Source: Candidatus Rifleibacteriota bacterium (GTDB taxonomy: Bacteria; Muiribacteriota; Ozemobacteria; Ozemobacterales; Ozemobacteraceae). Taken from it: DNA of 35,955 nt. Location: positions 1 to 35,955 of the forward strand of contig JAHISQ010000079.1 of the NCBI GenBank assembly GCA_018818125.1, given 5' to 3'. A program made the position numbers and the translations under genes. This document shows, piece after piece, positions 8,475 to 16,357 of the stretch. Position 1 is the first letter of the stretch, and every line of letters begins with the position of its first letter. The notes under the pieces were generated by a model, which did not search any database, was not told the origin of the DNA, and was given only the letters and a program-made list of their open reading frames with translations.

Positions 8475-9751
8475 ACGCAGAGGCTTTCAAGGCGGCGTTG
8501 CAGGTTTTTCCGGGTGGAGTCAACAGCCCGGTACGTGCTTTCAAATCAGTCGGCAGCAATCCTCTTTTTATTAAGAAGGCTTATGGCAGCCGCGTAGTTG
8601 ATGTTGAAGGCCGTGAATACATCGATTACGTAGGGTCATGGGGACCAATGATACTCGGCCATGCCGATCCCGATGTGGTTGCTGCAGTCTGTCACGCTGC
8701 TGTCTCAGGCTTGAGTTTTGGTGCGCCTACCGAGGCAGAAACCGAATTAGCGCTGCTGGTGCGTGAGGCTTTTCCGGTGATTGAGAAGATGCGCCTGGTC
8801 AGCTCGGGAACCGAGGCGACCATGTCAGCGGTGCGCCTGGCGCGCGGCTACACCGGTCGACCATTAATCATAAAATTTGACGGTGCCTACCACGGCCATG
8901 CAGATTCGTTACTGGTTGCAGCCGGATCAGGCGTCGCGACTCTGGCCATACCCGGCTGTCCCGGCATCCCCGATGACATTGCCGCCAATACACTGGTTCT
9001 GCCATATAATGATGTTGGCGCTCTGCAGGCCTGTTTTGAACGGTATGCCGGAAAAATTGCCGGCCTGATCGTTGAACCGGTGTGTGGTAACATGGGTGTT
9101 GTCAATCCTTCCGCCGGTTATCTGGAAACTTTGCGTCGGCTGTGTAGTGAGCATGGCGCGTTGCTGATATTTGACGAAGTCATGACCGGTTTCAGGGGCT
9201 GTTTTGGCGGAGTAAGCCGCATCAGTGGAGTAAAACCAGACCTGACCTGTCTCGGCAAGATCGTTGGCGGCGGCATGCCGTTAGCCATTTATGGCGGTCG
9301 CGCCGAAATCATGGCGCATATTGCACCAGATGGCCCGGTTTACCAGGCTGGAACTCTTTCTGGAAACCCGGTGGCAGTTGCTGCCGGTATAGTAACTCTC
9401 AAAAAAATCAAGTCGCAGCCTGATTTTTACGAACATCTGCTGGCAAGAACCGCGAAGCTTGAGGCTGGCATTGCCGCCGCCGCCAATGCGGCAGGCTTGA
9501 AGGTCGTGTCGAACCGTTTTGGCTCAATGTTCACCATGTTTTTTGCCGATCAGTCGGTAGTTGATTACCAGTCAGCAAAAGCTTCAGATACAGTGCTGTT
9601 TGCGCGCTGGTTCAGCGGTATGCTCGCCGAAGGCATCTATCTGGCTCCTTCACAGTTCGAGGCTGCTTTTGTGTCTGCTGCACACAGCGACGCTGATATA
9701 CATAGAACCATAGTGGCGGCCACCCACGTTTTCAAAACTCTCGCTGCATAA
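8471..9751 (+). CDS. hemL: Glutamate-1-semialdehyde 2,1-aminomutase
   Basis: PLP enzyme converting glutamate-1-semialdehyde to 5-aminolevulinate, the HemB substrate, so the operon holds both the last step of ALA formation (C5 route) and the next step. It has 426 residues, normal for the family. Visible signatures are FPGGVNSPVRAF at the N-terminus, YVGSWGPMILGH, VSSGTEATMSA, the aspartate region LIFDEVMTGFR and the PLP lysine K263 in LGKIVGGGMPLAIYGG. The start overlaps ahbB by ATGA. hemA (glutamyl-tRNA reductase), hemC, hemD and siroheme synthase genes are not in the window. A strong terminator follows. Confidence 0.97.
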   Translation: MNAEAFKAALQVFPGGVNSPVRAFKSVGSNPLFIKKAYGSRVVDVEGREYIDYVGSWGPMILGHADPDVVAAVCHAAVSGLSFGAPTEAETELALLVREAFPVIEKMRLVSSGTEATMSAVRLARGYTGRPLIIKFDGAYHGHADSLLVAAGSGVATLAIPGCPGIPDDIAANTLVLPYNDVGALQACFERYAGKIAGLIVEPVCGNMGVVNPSAGYLETLRRLCSEHGALLIFDEVMTGFRGCFGGVSRISGVKPDLTCLGKIVGGGMPLAIYGGRAEIMAHIAPDGPVYQAGTLSGNPVAVAAGIVTLKKIKSQPDFYEHLLARTAKLEAGIAAAANAAGLKVVSNRFGSMFTMFFADQSVVDYQSAKASDTVLFARWFSGMLAEGIYLAPSQFEAAFVSAAHSDADIHRTIVAATHVFKTLAA

Positions 9752-9761
9752 TTTTTAGCAA

Positions 9762-9810
9762 AAATAAAAGCGCCGGGCGACTGCATTGCAGCCGCCCGGC
9801 GCTTTTATTT
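9762..9810. terminator. Bidirectional rho-independent terminator between hemL and a convergent pseudopilin gene
   Basis: A perfect 18-bp stem (9762-9779 with 9793-9810) has a GC core and A/T tracts on both outer sides. A small inner hairpin CTGC/GCAG (9781-9784 with 9788-9791) caps it. The flanking A and T runs make it work for both the + haem operon and the - strand gene ending at 9819. Confidence 0.93.
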
Positions 9811-9818
9811 ACGTAAAC

Positions 9819-10667
9819 TTAGCGGTTCTTTGGTGTGACCTTGATTGGGTTGGTTCTGATCGCATAGCGAAGCGGAACGGTGTTGGCTGGTTGCACCTTG
9901 GTGATTCTGGTAATGATATTATTTGTGCTGGATAAGTCGCGATCGTAAGAGACTTCCTGATAATTCTGGAGAATAGAGACCTGTTCTTTAAATGATAGAG
10001 AATGAACGCCTATTTTTGCAGTTGGCACGCCGCTAATATCGCAGACGAGAACGGTTTCTGTGGCAGAGATGTTTGTATAGCCAGCTGGAGCCGCAAAAGC
10101 AAAATTCAAAATTACATCACTTGAGGCTATCTGGTTGTTTTCAAAAATGTCAAAATGGGTGGGAGAAATGCCGCCATCAACAAAAACCGACTTGTTGAAA
10201 TGGAAATATAGAAGGTCTTTATCGCTCATTTCCCGGTTGTTGTCGAGGTCTTCCCATTCTATTCTGACTAATGCAAGGTCCTTAACATAGTAGTCGCGAA
10301 TATCGTCTGATTCTGCTGCACTGGGGCCTTCGCTGTATACAAAGCAGGCGTATGGGTCCAGTTTGTAGTTTTTGCCCCAAGGATCGACCGGAATATAGGT
10401 CAGGTAGCGGCCCATCAGACCGTTGAAGTCATTTTCACCCAGAATGGGGAGGTAGGGAGATGTACTGGCGATCAGCCCAAGATAGGGCAGGTCTTCCTGC
10501 GAGTTAAAGAGCACTACCGCCTGCTTGAGGACATCCAGGTCCTGGAGAGCTTTAGCGCGTTTGCTTTCTCTGACATAGTCAGAGTAGTAGGGTGTGGCCA
10601 CCCCGACCAGGATAGCGATGATGGCTACAACCACCAGCAATTCAATTAGAGAAAAACCGCGTTTCAT
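9819..10667 (-). CDS. GspG-like pseudopilin, solitary member of the array family
   Basis: 282 residues. The prepilin leader MKRG is followed by FSLIELLVVVAIIAILVG: cleavage is expected after Gly4, with Glu at mature +5 and one hydrophobic helix. Then come a charged helix (SKRAKALQDLDVLKQAV), the GspG-like DPWG (PVDPWGKNY), a conserved S-E-GP ... SDDI element, an acidic loop EDLDNNREMSDKD where relatives have DxNxSG, and a C-terminal beta-rich domain. The ATG at 10667 is chosen over GTG at 10676 because AGGAG lies 8 nt before it and the leader is then the usual length. It shares its architecture with the seven-gene array at 30106-35919 but is alone here. It is probably cleaved by a PilD-type peptidase and built into a type II secretion-like pseudopilus. 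Confidence 0.85.
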   Translation of the reverse strand: MKRGFSLIELLVVVAIIAILVGVATPYYSDYVRESKRAKALQDLDVLKQAVVLFNSQEDLPYLGLIASTSPYLPILGENDFNGLMGRYLTYIPVDPWGKNYKLDPYACFVYSEGPSAAESDDIRDYYVKDLALVRIEWEDLDNNREMSDKDLLYFHFNKSVFVDGGISPTHFDIFENNQIASSDVILNFAFAAPAGYTNISATETVLVCDISGVPTAKIGVHSLSFKEQVSILQNYQEVSYDRDLSSTNNIITRITKVQPANTVPLRYAIRTNPIKVTPKNR

Positions 10668-11139
10668 ATAAGGCACTCCTTCAAGAGGTTTGCAGGAATA
10701 ACAGATTCCAATTCAGACCGTATATCGGCAATATAAAGAAGAAATATTAATTAAAACATGATAAAAATCAAGGGAAATTGAAAAACTTTTAATTTATTAA
10801 TTTATACCCATTCTTTGAGAATGCCGCGCCGTTAAGAATACGATAATAATTTCGTTCTTCTCAATAATGCGGGGTGAGAAATGCGAACTTACGAAACACT
10901 AATGTCATTTCTAGAAGCGTAGCAACCTGCCGAGAAATCTCAAGATTTCTCACCATGTGAGCCACCTCACGTTGTTCGAAATGATATAGAGAGCATTTAA
11001 CGCGAGTTATTGAGCTTGCTCTTATGGCCTCAGCCGCTATAGCAGACTATCCCGCACTGCTCAGCGGGATTAAGAAAATACATAATTTCTTTGTGTCTTT
11101 TGTCTTTGCGGCTTGGTGCGAAGTTCTTTTTCAGTCCTT
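10668..11139. other. Intergenic region with several hairpins, no gene
   Basis: About 470 nt without a credible gene. The right half holds the 3' side of the TPR gene and the left half should hold the - strand promoter of the pseudopilin gene; it is AT-rich near 10730-10800 with no convincing -35/-10 pair. Hairpins are 10932-10951 (9-bp perfect stem, GAGAAATCT/AGATTTCTC), 10957-10970 (GTGAG/CTCAC) and the dispersed repeat at 11013-11069. Bases 11083-11122 resemble the decayed 'tttgtgtctttgcggc' dispersed sequence common in many genomes. Confidence 0.6.
11013..11069 (+). repeat. Diverged single copy of the 57-nt double-hairpin repeat
   Basis: Aligns without gaps over 57 nt to the tandem units at 22646-22796, about 75% identical by hand count. 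The second hairpin is better formed here: TCCCGC (11050-11055) pairs with GCGGGA (11064-11069) around the same loop, ACTGCTCA, extending the stem seen elsewhere. Confidence 0.7.
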
Positions 11140-12939
11140 CTACTTACCGCGCAACTTGTCGCGTTTTGCGGCGGCTTCGTAATCGCTGTAGAAACCAAGG
11201 CGCTTCATCGTGGCGACGCATTTGAGTGCTTCTTCCGTTCTGCCGCGTTCGGTGTAAAAATCAAGAAGTCCTTCGTTGATTTTTCGAGTCTTTTTGTATT
11301 CTTTGCGAGTAAGAAGAATATAGAAGGCGACTTCCTTCAGCCGGTCATTCTCGCCGTTAAAAGCAAGATTCTCCAGATTGTCGTCAGCGGCTCTTGAATC
11401 TTTGAAAGGCAAAGCCATGAAAGCGATGTTCATCATATCGCTGTCACCGACAGACGAGTCCTTTGAAGATAGAACTTCTCTTGTGACCCGCTGGTTTCTG
11501 TTGCGGTCAAGGCGATAAACTCTCAGATTGGTACTCAGTTTCCAGCCAAATAGTGTGTAGTTGTCGAGTACAAGCCGATTTTTCAGATCTTTCTCGATCA
11601 CTTTTTTATTGTAGTCCGTGGTTGGGCTGATCTTATTATACTGCCTGAACCAGTAAAGAGCCTGATCATAATAGCCGCGCTCCTTATAATACTCCATCAG
11701 GCCTTCGACAGCTACCGGATCGTTTTTGTTGACGCTGATCATTTTATAGTAGGTTTCTTCAATGTCAGCGTCGGTATTACTTGAATCATCGAGTTTTTGT
11801 TCGAGCTTGAGAGATTCCTGCAGCTTACGGTTTTCACTGATTTCTTCAAGCTCTGTGCGCACCTGTTCACTGAATTTTGGGTCTCTGCGCAGCATGTTGA
11901 GAAAGTTCTCGGCGTTGACAAAGTCATCACGGTTGAGGTAAATCTCAGCCGAGCGCATGATGCCGTCAGCGAATTTTTTGTTTGCGTTGTAAGCCTGCAG
12001 ATAGGACTTTACCGCATCATCCTCGCGCCCAATATCTTCGTATAACTGCCCAAGTTCATTGTAACCAGTTGCCGGGTCAGCGTTCTTGCGAATTTCTTTT
12101 TTGTATTCAGCCTCGGCTTCCTGCGGTTTTCCACTATGCATAAGGTTGCGTGCCAGATCGTAGCCGATAAGTTCCTTGATGTCGGAGCCGCTGCGTCCAA
12201 GCTTGCGGGCCAACTCATAATGCTCAGCTGCCTTTTCGGCGTTTTTCATGCCCTCATAAGCCTTGGCAAGCTGCCAGTGAGTTTCTGCATGCTTTTGGTC
12301 GAACAACAGCGCTTGCTCAAGAACCTCTATGGCTTCCCGAGCGGAGCCAAGATTGATCATGGCTCCACCAAGGCCACGCAGGATGTCGGGGTTGTCTGGC
12401 TGTATCTGGCGCGCTTTATAAAGCAGATCGTAGGCTTGTTTAAGATTGCCGTTTTCGAGTTCAAACATGCCCAGTCGGGCCAGTGCCTTGCCGTTGCCCG
12501 GTTCCAGTGCCAGCGCGCTCTTAAAATGTTCGATTGCCTCTTCTGATTTGTTACGAGCGTCGAGCAGTTCTCCAAGGCGAATGTGAATGTCAGATGATTT
12601 GGGGAAGCCGAGCAGCGCAGTTTCCAGGTGACGCAGAGCCGTGGTGGGTGAGCCTTCCTGCGAGATCATTATTCCCAGATAATAATGCGCCATGAACTCT
12701 TCGGGATTTTTTTTCACAATAGCCCTGAGCGATTTGATGACTTCGGCTTTCTCTTTTTTGGTGCCGATCTGAAAGTCACGCCATGCCTTGTCATAAAAGG
12801 CTTCTGAAATGTTAACCGGCTCAGCAGCCAGTGCTATTTTTTTGCGGCGAACCACCGCAGACAGATCTTGAGCTGGTAAAATGCAGTAGATCGCGATTAC
12901 AAGCGCCAGCAATTTTGGTAGTCTGGTCTGTGTGTTCAT
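11140..12939 (-). CDS. Secreted or periplasmic TPR-repeat protein
   Basis: 599 residues. A probable signal peptide (about residues 1-28, LLALVIAIYCILPAQDLSA) precedes at least seven tetratricopeptide repeats between about residues 55 and 440, e.g. AIEHFKSALALEPGNGKALARLG, where the alanine/glycine spacing is typical. The C-terminal 150 residues are less regular and end in LRGK. The ATG at 12939 has AAGGAGAA 6-7 nt upstream. TPR proteins with a signal peptide usually serve as assembly scaffolds in the periplasm or at the outer membrane; the partner cannot be read here. It may be cotranscribed with the two genes upstream, although a hairpin (12977-13009) lies between. No specific orthologue recognised. 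Confidence 0.85.
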   Translation of the reverse strand: MNTQTRLPKLLALVIAIYCILPAQDLSAVVRRKKIALAAEPVNISEAFYDKAWRDFQIGTKKEKAEVIKSLRAIVKKNPEEFMAHYYLGIMISQEGSPTTALRHLETALLGFPKSSDIHIRLGELLDARNKSEEAIEHFKSALALEPGNGKALARLGMFELENGNLKQAYDLLYKARQIQPDNPDILRGLGGAMINLGSAREAIEVLEQALLFDQKHAETHWQLAKAYEGMKNAEKAAEHYELARKLGRSGSDIKELIGYDLARNLMHSGKPQEAEAEYKKEIRKNADPATGYNELGQLYEDIGREDDAVKSYLQAYNANKKFADGIMRSAEIYLNRDDFVNAENFLNMLRRDPKFSEQVRTELEEISENRKLQESLKLEQKLDDSSNTDADIEETYYKMISVNKNDPVAVEGLMEYYKERGYYDQALYWFRQYNKISPTTDYNKKVIEKDLKNRLVLDNYTLFGWKLSTNLRVYRLDRNRNQRVTREVLSSKDSSVGDSDMMNIAFMALPFKDSRAADDNLENLAFNGENDRLKEVAFYILLTRKEYKKTRKINEGLLDFYTERGRTEEALKCVATMKRLGFYSDYEAAAKRDKLRGK

Positions 12940-12976
12940 AAATTCTCCTTTAGCATGGCTTTAAGCTAAAAGTTAT

Positions 12977-13009
12977 CACGCCTTTCCTGCGAATGCAAAG
13001 AAAGGCGTG
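12977..13009 (-). terminator. Hairpin, possible terminator after the membrane protein gene
   Basis: A perfect 10-bp stem, CACGCCTTTC (12977-12986) with GAAAGGCGTG (13000-13009), lies between two - strand genes. On the - strand it is followed by ATAACTTTT, only a modest U tract, so it may be leaky rather than a full stop. Confidence 0.55.
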
Positions 13010-13029
13010 AAAAATCGACGAAAGAAAGT

Positions 13030-13491
13030 TTATAGGCTGGCAGGGCCTTTAACCAGGACCACTATGCCTGAAATAACTGAATAAAGTGCAACAGCCAGAC
13101 TAAAGTAGAAAAGGTAAAAGTGGAAGCTTTTGACATTATCCTGGGCTTTCTGTTTGCGCGGTTTTTTGATTGCCTGTCCGACATAGATATTGGCTATGAG
13201 AAGGCCAAGCAGAATTGCTCCGGCAAAACCGTGCCCGTAACTTCGCAAAAAGATTTCCTGCACTTGAAGAAACTTGACCAGAACCATTACGCCGCCAAGC
13301 AGGCCGACAAATACCAGCGCAGTAATCAGCGTGCTGAGCTTTTTGTGTTGCTGCAACAAAAATTCTTGCTGATCAGCTTCGGGTGACTTGAGATTGACTG
13401 CTAGAGCTTGTTTGCCGAGGCGATGAATATGAATCACGGCGGCAAGCAGAACCAGCATGAACAGTGGGTGGATGTACTGCATAACTAACAT
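13030..13491 (-). CDS. Small four-helix membrane protein, DUF4079/cytochrome b561-like
   Basis: 153 residues with four hydrophobic segments (about 5-23, 50-72, 85-108, 122-148). Histidines lie at or near each helix start: IHPLF, QQHKKLSTL, GHGFAG and SFHFYLF. This spacing resembles DUF4079 and b561-type haem membrane proteins, so haem or quinone chemistry is possible, but no haem site can be proven by eye. The start is uncertain: ATG 13491 lies almost on top of AGGA, while ATG 13482 (MQYIHPLFM) is about 10 nt from it. It begins 8 nt after the BON-protein stop, so the two are probably one transcript. Confidence 0.7.
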   Translation of the reverse strand: MLVMQYIHPLFMLVLLAAVIHIHRLGKQALAVNLKSPEADQQEFLLQQHKKLSTLITALVFVGLLGGVMVLVKFLQVQEIFLRSYGHGFAGAILLGLLIANIYVGQAIKKPRKQKAQDNVKSFHFYLFYFSLAVALYSVISGIVVLVKGPASL

Positions 13492-13499
13492 TTCCTGCC

Positions 13500-15281
13500 T
13501 TAAAGTTTGAATTTGCCGATATCGAAATCATCGAGGTCAAATGGGTCCTTAGCCGGTTTTTTGCCGGCTTTGGGCTTATCTTCGACCGGGGTGTCAAGGT
13601 CTATTATATTGTCGAGGTTAAAGGGGTTATTGTCAACTGGTGCTGCAGGTGCGCTCGACGCCGGTTTTTTGCCGGTGCCTGCTGCCGGTTTAGCCGGTGG
13701 CAGAGCGGGCTGGTCATCGCTCGGAAAAACTTCAAGCACGTCGAGGTCAAGGTCGAGACTGGCAAACGGGTCTTTGCCGCCCTCACTGCCTCCCAAGCCC
13801 AGGTCAGACTCAGAAAACAGGGCCGCAAATGGATCTTTGCCTGCTGGTGTTTTTGGTTTCATCGGTGGTAGAGGTGTGTCGTCGTCTTCGAAAGACAAGA
13901 GCCCTCCTGACATCGGCTTTGCTGGCGGTAGCGGAGTATCATCGATGTTTGCAAACGGATCGGGCTCAGCTACCGGCCTTGGCGTGGCAGGTCTGATCGG
14001 CACAACTGGTTTCATTGGTGGCAACAGATCGGAAATGTCTTCAATGGGTGGCTCTGGTTCTGGCGTGGTGAAATCGTCAAGCGATGCGAGATTAAGATCA
14101 GGAACTCCTCCATCATCAACATTGCCAGATGTGGGTTCTTTTCCGAATCTTTCTGTCTCAGACTGTTCTGACGATTCTTCGTTTCCTGATTGACTAAGAT
14201 TGTCGATCAGCGAACCAAAAAGGTCATCAGTGAGCGCATCTGATTTCATAAAATCAGGTGTTGGCACTGCAGGTGCCATCACTGGGGCAGTCTGAGGACT
14301 TGCGGCTGGTTTTGCTACTGGCAACGGTTTGGCTGCGACCGGACTGGCTTGTTCCGTCGGGCTTTCCAAACCAAAATCCAGATCGTCGAAATTCATGTTT
14401 TCTGCAGAATCAACATTGCTGTGTGATTGTTTGGTGTTGAAGTCTGGAGCAGGCTTGCTAACCGGTATCGCAGGTTTTGCAATAATGGGTTTGGGAGCTG
14501 GTGCCGGTGCAGGTGTCGGTAATGGTGCTACGGGTTTTGGTGCCGACACTGGCTGTGGTGCTACGGGTTTTGGTGCCGACACTGGTTGTGGTGCTGCAGG
14601 TTTTATTGATACCGGTGCCTGGGGCTTTGCGACGGGAACCGTCGCTGGTTTGGCGGTTAGCGTGACTGGCTTTGCTTCGGGAGTGGCAGGTGTGTGCTCA
14701 GCTGGTTTGATCGGTGTAATAACTGGTTTTGCCGGTGCAACAGAAGGAGACGGTATGCCGACAGGTTTCACTTCTATGACAGGTGGCGTTGATGCAGCAG
14801 GTGGCTGGACCGGTATTTTTCTTTTTATTATCGGTTTGACTGGTGGTGTGCTGCGGCGCTGGCGTGAAGAGCTTTTTGCCGATGCGGCCAGCGGCTTCCC
14901 ACAACAGGGGCAAAATCTGATAACCATATCGCATTCATCGCAATAGAGCCCGTCGCCACTGACTGTGCTGCCAGAGCTGGAGCTGGTTGATGTTGAGTGC
15001 GGCAGTCCAGATTCCCAGACACCGCTTTCGCTTTTGGCCCAGTTGTCTATTTCAAAGACAACTTCTTTGACGCCGGCAATCTGCCTGAGACTGGATTCAA
15101 TGAACTTAAGTTCAATGCCGGTTTCATCAGCGGTTTTGTTGGTGCCGACGAACGCCAGCTCACCCTGCAGGGTTACGATTCCGGCCTTAACAGGGAACTT
15201 TATTTTGCTAAGATCTATTCGCCGACCAGCCAGCTCACGTCTGACGGCAGCGCCGATCCCAAGGTCAGTCGCCTCCCTCAA
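13500..15281 (-). CDS. BON domain and zinc-ribbon protein with long proline-rich tail
   Basis: 593 residues, no signal peptide. Residues 1-85 look like a BON domain (VRRELAGRRIDL ... AGIVTLQGELAFVG ... VKEVVFEIDNW). Residues about 113-130 form a CxxC-x7-CxxC zinc ribbon (CDEC ... CPCC). A long Pro/Ala/Lys-rich disordered stretch follows, including an 11-residue tandem repeat (PQPVSAPKPVA; 33-bp DNA repeat near 14524-14590). The last third alternates two short motifs: LPPxKP four times and [DN]PF followed by a hydrophobic/acidic run five times, ending KDPFDLDDFDIG. The start is TTG at 15281 with GGAGG 6 nt upstream; no ATG or GTG is available between it and an upstream stop. Function unknown; the layout suggests a tethered scaffold binding partners through repeated short motifs. 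Confidence 0.78.
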   Translation of the reverse strand: MREATDLGIGAAVRRELAGRRIDLSKIKFPVKAGIVTLQGELAFVGTNKTADETGIELKFIESSLRQIAGVKEVVFEIDNWAKSESGVWESGLPHSTSTSSSSGSTVSGDGLYCDECDMVIRFCPCCGKPLAASAKSSSRQRRSTPPVKPIIKRKIPVQPPAASTPPVIEVKPVGIPSPSVAPAKPVITPIKPAEHTPATPEAKPVTLTAKPATVPVAKPQAPVSIKPAAPQPVSAPKPVAPQPVSAPKPVAPLPTPAPAPAPKPIIAKPAIPVSKPAPDFNTKQSHSNVDSAENMNFDDLDFGLESPTEQASPVAAKPLPVAKPAASPQTAPVMAPAVPTPDFMKSDALTDDLFGSLIDNLSQSGNEESSEQSETERFGKEPTSGNVDDGGVPDLNLASLDDFTTPEPEPPIEDISDLLPPMKPVVPIRPATPRPVAEPDPFANIDDTPLPPAKPMSGGLLSFEDDDTPLPPMKPKTPAGKDPFAALFSESDLGLGGSEGGKDPFASLDLDLDVLEVFPSDDQPALPPAKPAAGTGKKPASSAPAAPVDNNPFNLDNIIDLDTPVEDKPKAGKKPAKDPFDLDDFDIGKFKL

Positions 15282-15327
15282 TTTTGGCCTCCAGTTCTCA
15301 AGTCAGTTGAAGATAGAGTCAGTTCTG

Positions 15328-15344
15328 GCAAATCTCGGATTTGC
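15328..15344 (-). promoter_or_regulatory. Short hairpin in the leader of the BON-protein gene
   Basis: GCAAATC and GATTTGC form a perfect 7-bp stem with a 3-nt loop in the 139-nt gap between miaA and the BON-protein gene, about 45 nt before the TTG start. No U tract follows it on the - strand. It could be an operator palindrome or an RNA structure. Confidence 0.35.
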
Positions 15345-15420
15345 GCAATTCAATTTATAAATCGGCACTCTGGCGAATTTTCCTTAATCTTATCGTCATC
15401 AGATTTACTGATCGGTAAAA

Positions 15421-16356
15421 TTATAGCGCAAATGTCGCGATAAATTCAGCAACAATCTTAGAAACTGTTTTGCAGATTCCTGTGTCGGCAAGATTGTACA
15501 CTGGCGGCCCTGGTCGGCGTCTGAACCAGGTTTCCTGCCGCTTGGCATACTGTCGGGTATGAATGACGATGGCTTCGCGCACTTCTGCTCTGTCAATTTT
15601 TTTCTCAAAAAATTCGAACCACTCGCAATAACCAATCGAATTTAGCCCTGCCGCCTGCCGACCGTATTTTTCTGTGAGTCGGCACACTTCGCTTTCAAGG
15701 CCTGCCTCAATCATCTTGTCGACGCGCCTGCTGATTGCACGGTGCAGTTCTTCCCTGGGTCGAGTCACTACAATAGGCATAAACACGGCTTCTGGTAATG
15801 GCGATACTCTCTTGTTGTCTGCGAGAACCATACCAGAAGTCATAATGATCTCAATTGCCCGTAAAACTCGGCGCGGATTGTTAGTATCAATCTGGCTGGA
15901 AGCAGCAGCATCAAGACTGTGCAAGCGCTCAAGCATGGCTGCCATCCCGCTGCTTTGCAACTCAACCCGCAATTGCTCAGCAAGCTGGACATCATTGCCG
16001 GCTGGTCCAAGTCCCTGTGCCAAAGTATCATAGTAAAAGCCGGTTCCACCAGCGAGCAGTGGAACTTTGCCCCGTTGCCAGATCTGCCTGATTTTGGCAG
16101 TCGCCACTTTGGCGTAATCAGCTGCACTGAAATTATGGTCAGGAGCAACCAGACTGAAAAGATGATGAGGAGCCCGCTGCATTTCATCAATTGTCGGATG
16201 AGCGGTGCCAATGCTCATTTCGCTGTAAATCTGGCGGGAGTCACAATTGACGATTTCGCAGCCAAATTGCTCAGCTAATTCCAGTGCCAGCACGGTTTTT
16301 CCGGAGGCAGTTGGCCCCAGAACCGCGAGAACTGGTTTTTTTTGAGAATCTTCCAT
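15421..16356 (-). CDS. miaA: tRNA dimethylallyltransferase
   Basis: Adds a dimethylallyl group to N6 of A37 in tRNAs reading UNN codons, giving i6A. It has 311 residues, normal length. The P-loop GPTASGKT is at residues 14-21, followed by NCDSRQIYSEMSIGTAHP and PHHLF, then AGGTGFYYDTL and NPRRVLRAIE, all standard MiaA signatures. The C-terminal part has IGYCEWFEFF and HTRQYAKRQETWFRR, where the QxxWFR block contacts tRNA. ATG 16356 is chosen over an upstream TTG at 16383 because it begins one base after the mutL stop and gives the usual N-terminus. It is the last gene of the t6A-mutL operon. Confidence 0.97.
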   Translation of the reverse strand: MEDSQKKPVLAVLGPTASGKTVLALELAEQFGCEIVNCDSRQIYSEMSIGTAHPTIDEMQRAPHHLFSLVAPDHNFSAADYAKVATAKIRQIWQRGKVPLLAGGTGFYYDTLAQGLGPAGNDVQLAEQLRVELQSSGMAAMLERLHSLDAAASSQIDTNNPRRVLRAIEIIMTSGMVLADNKRVSPLPEAVFMPIVVTRPREELHRAISRRVDKMIEAGLESEVCRLTEKYGRQAAGLNSIGYCEWFEFFEKKIDRAEVREAIVIHTRQYAKRQETWFRRRPGPPVYNLADTGICKTVSKIVAEFIATFAL

Positions 16357-16357
16357 G

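Noticed and set aside
13507..14946. Glycine/serine-rich + strand frames resembling PE-PGRS proteins
   Set aside because: They are antisense shadows of the proline-rich tail of the BON-domain gene; no ribosome site or domain is visible.
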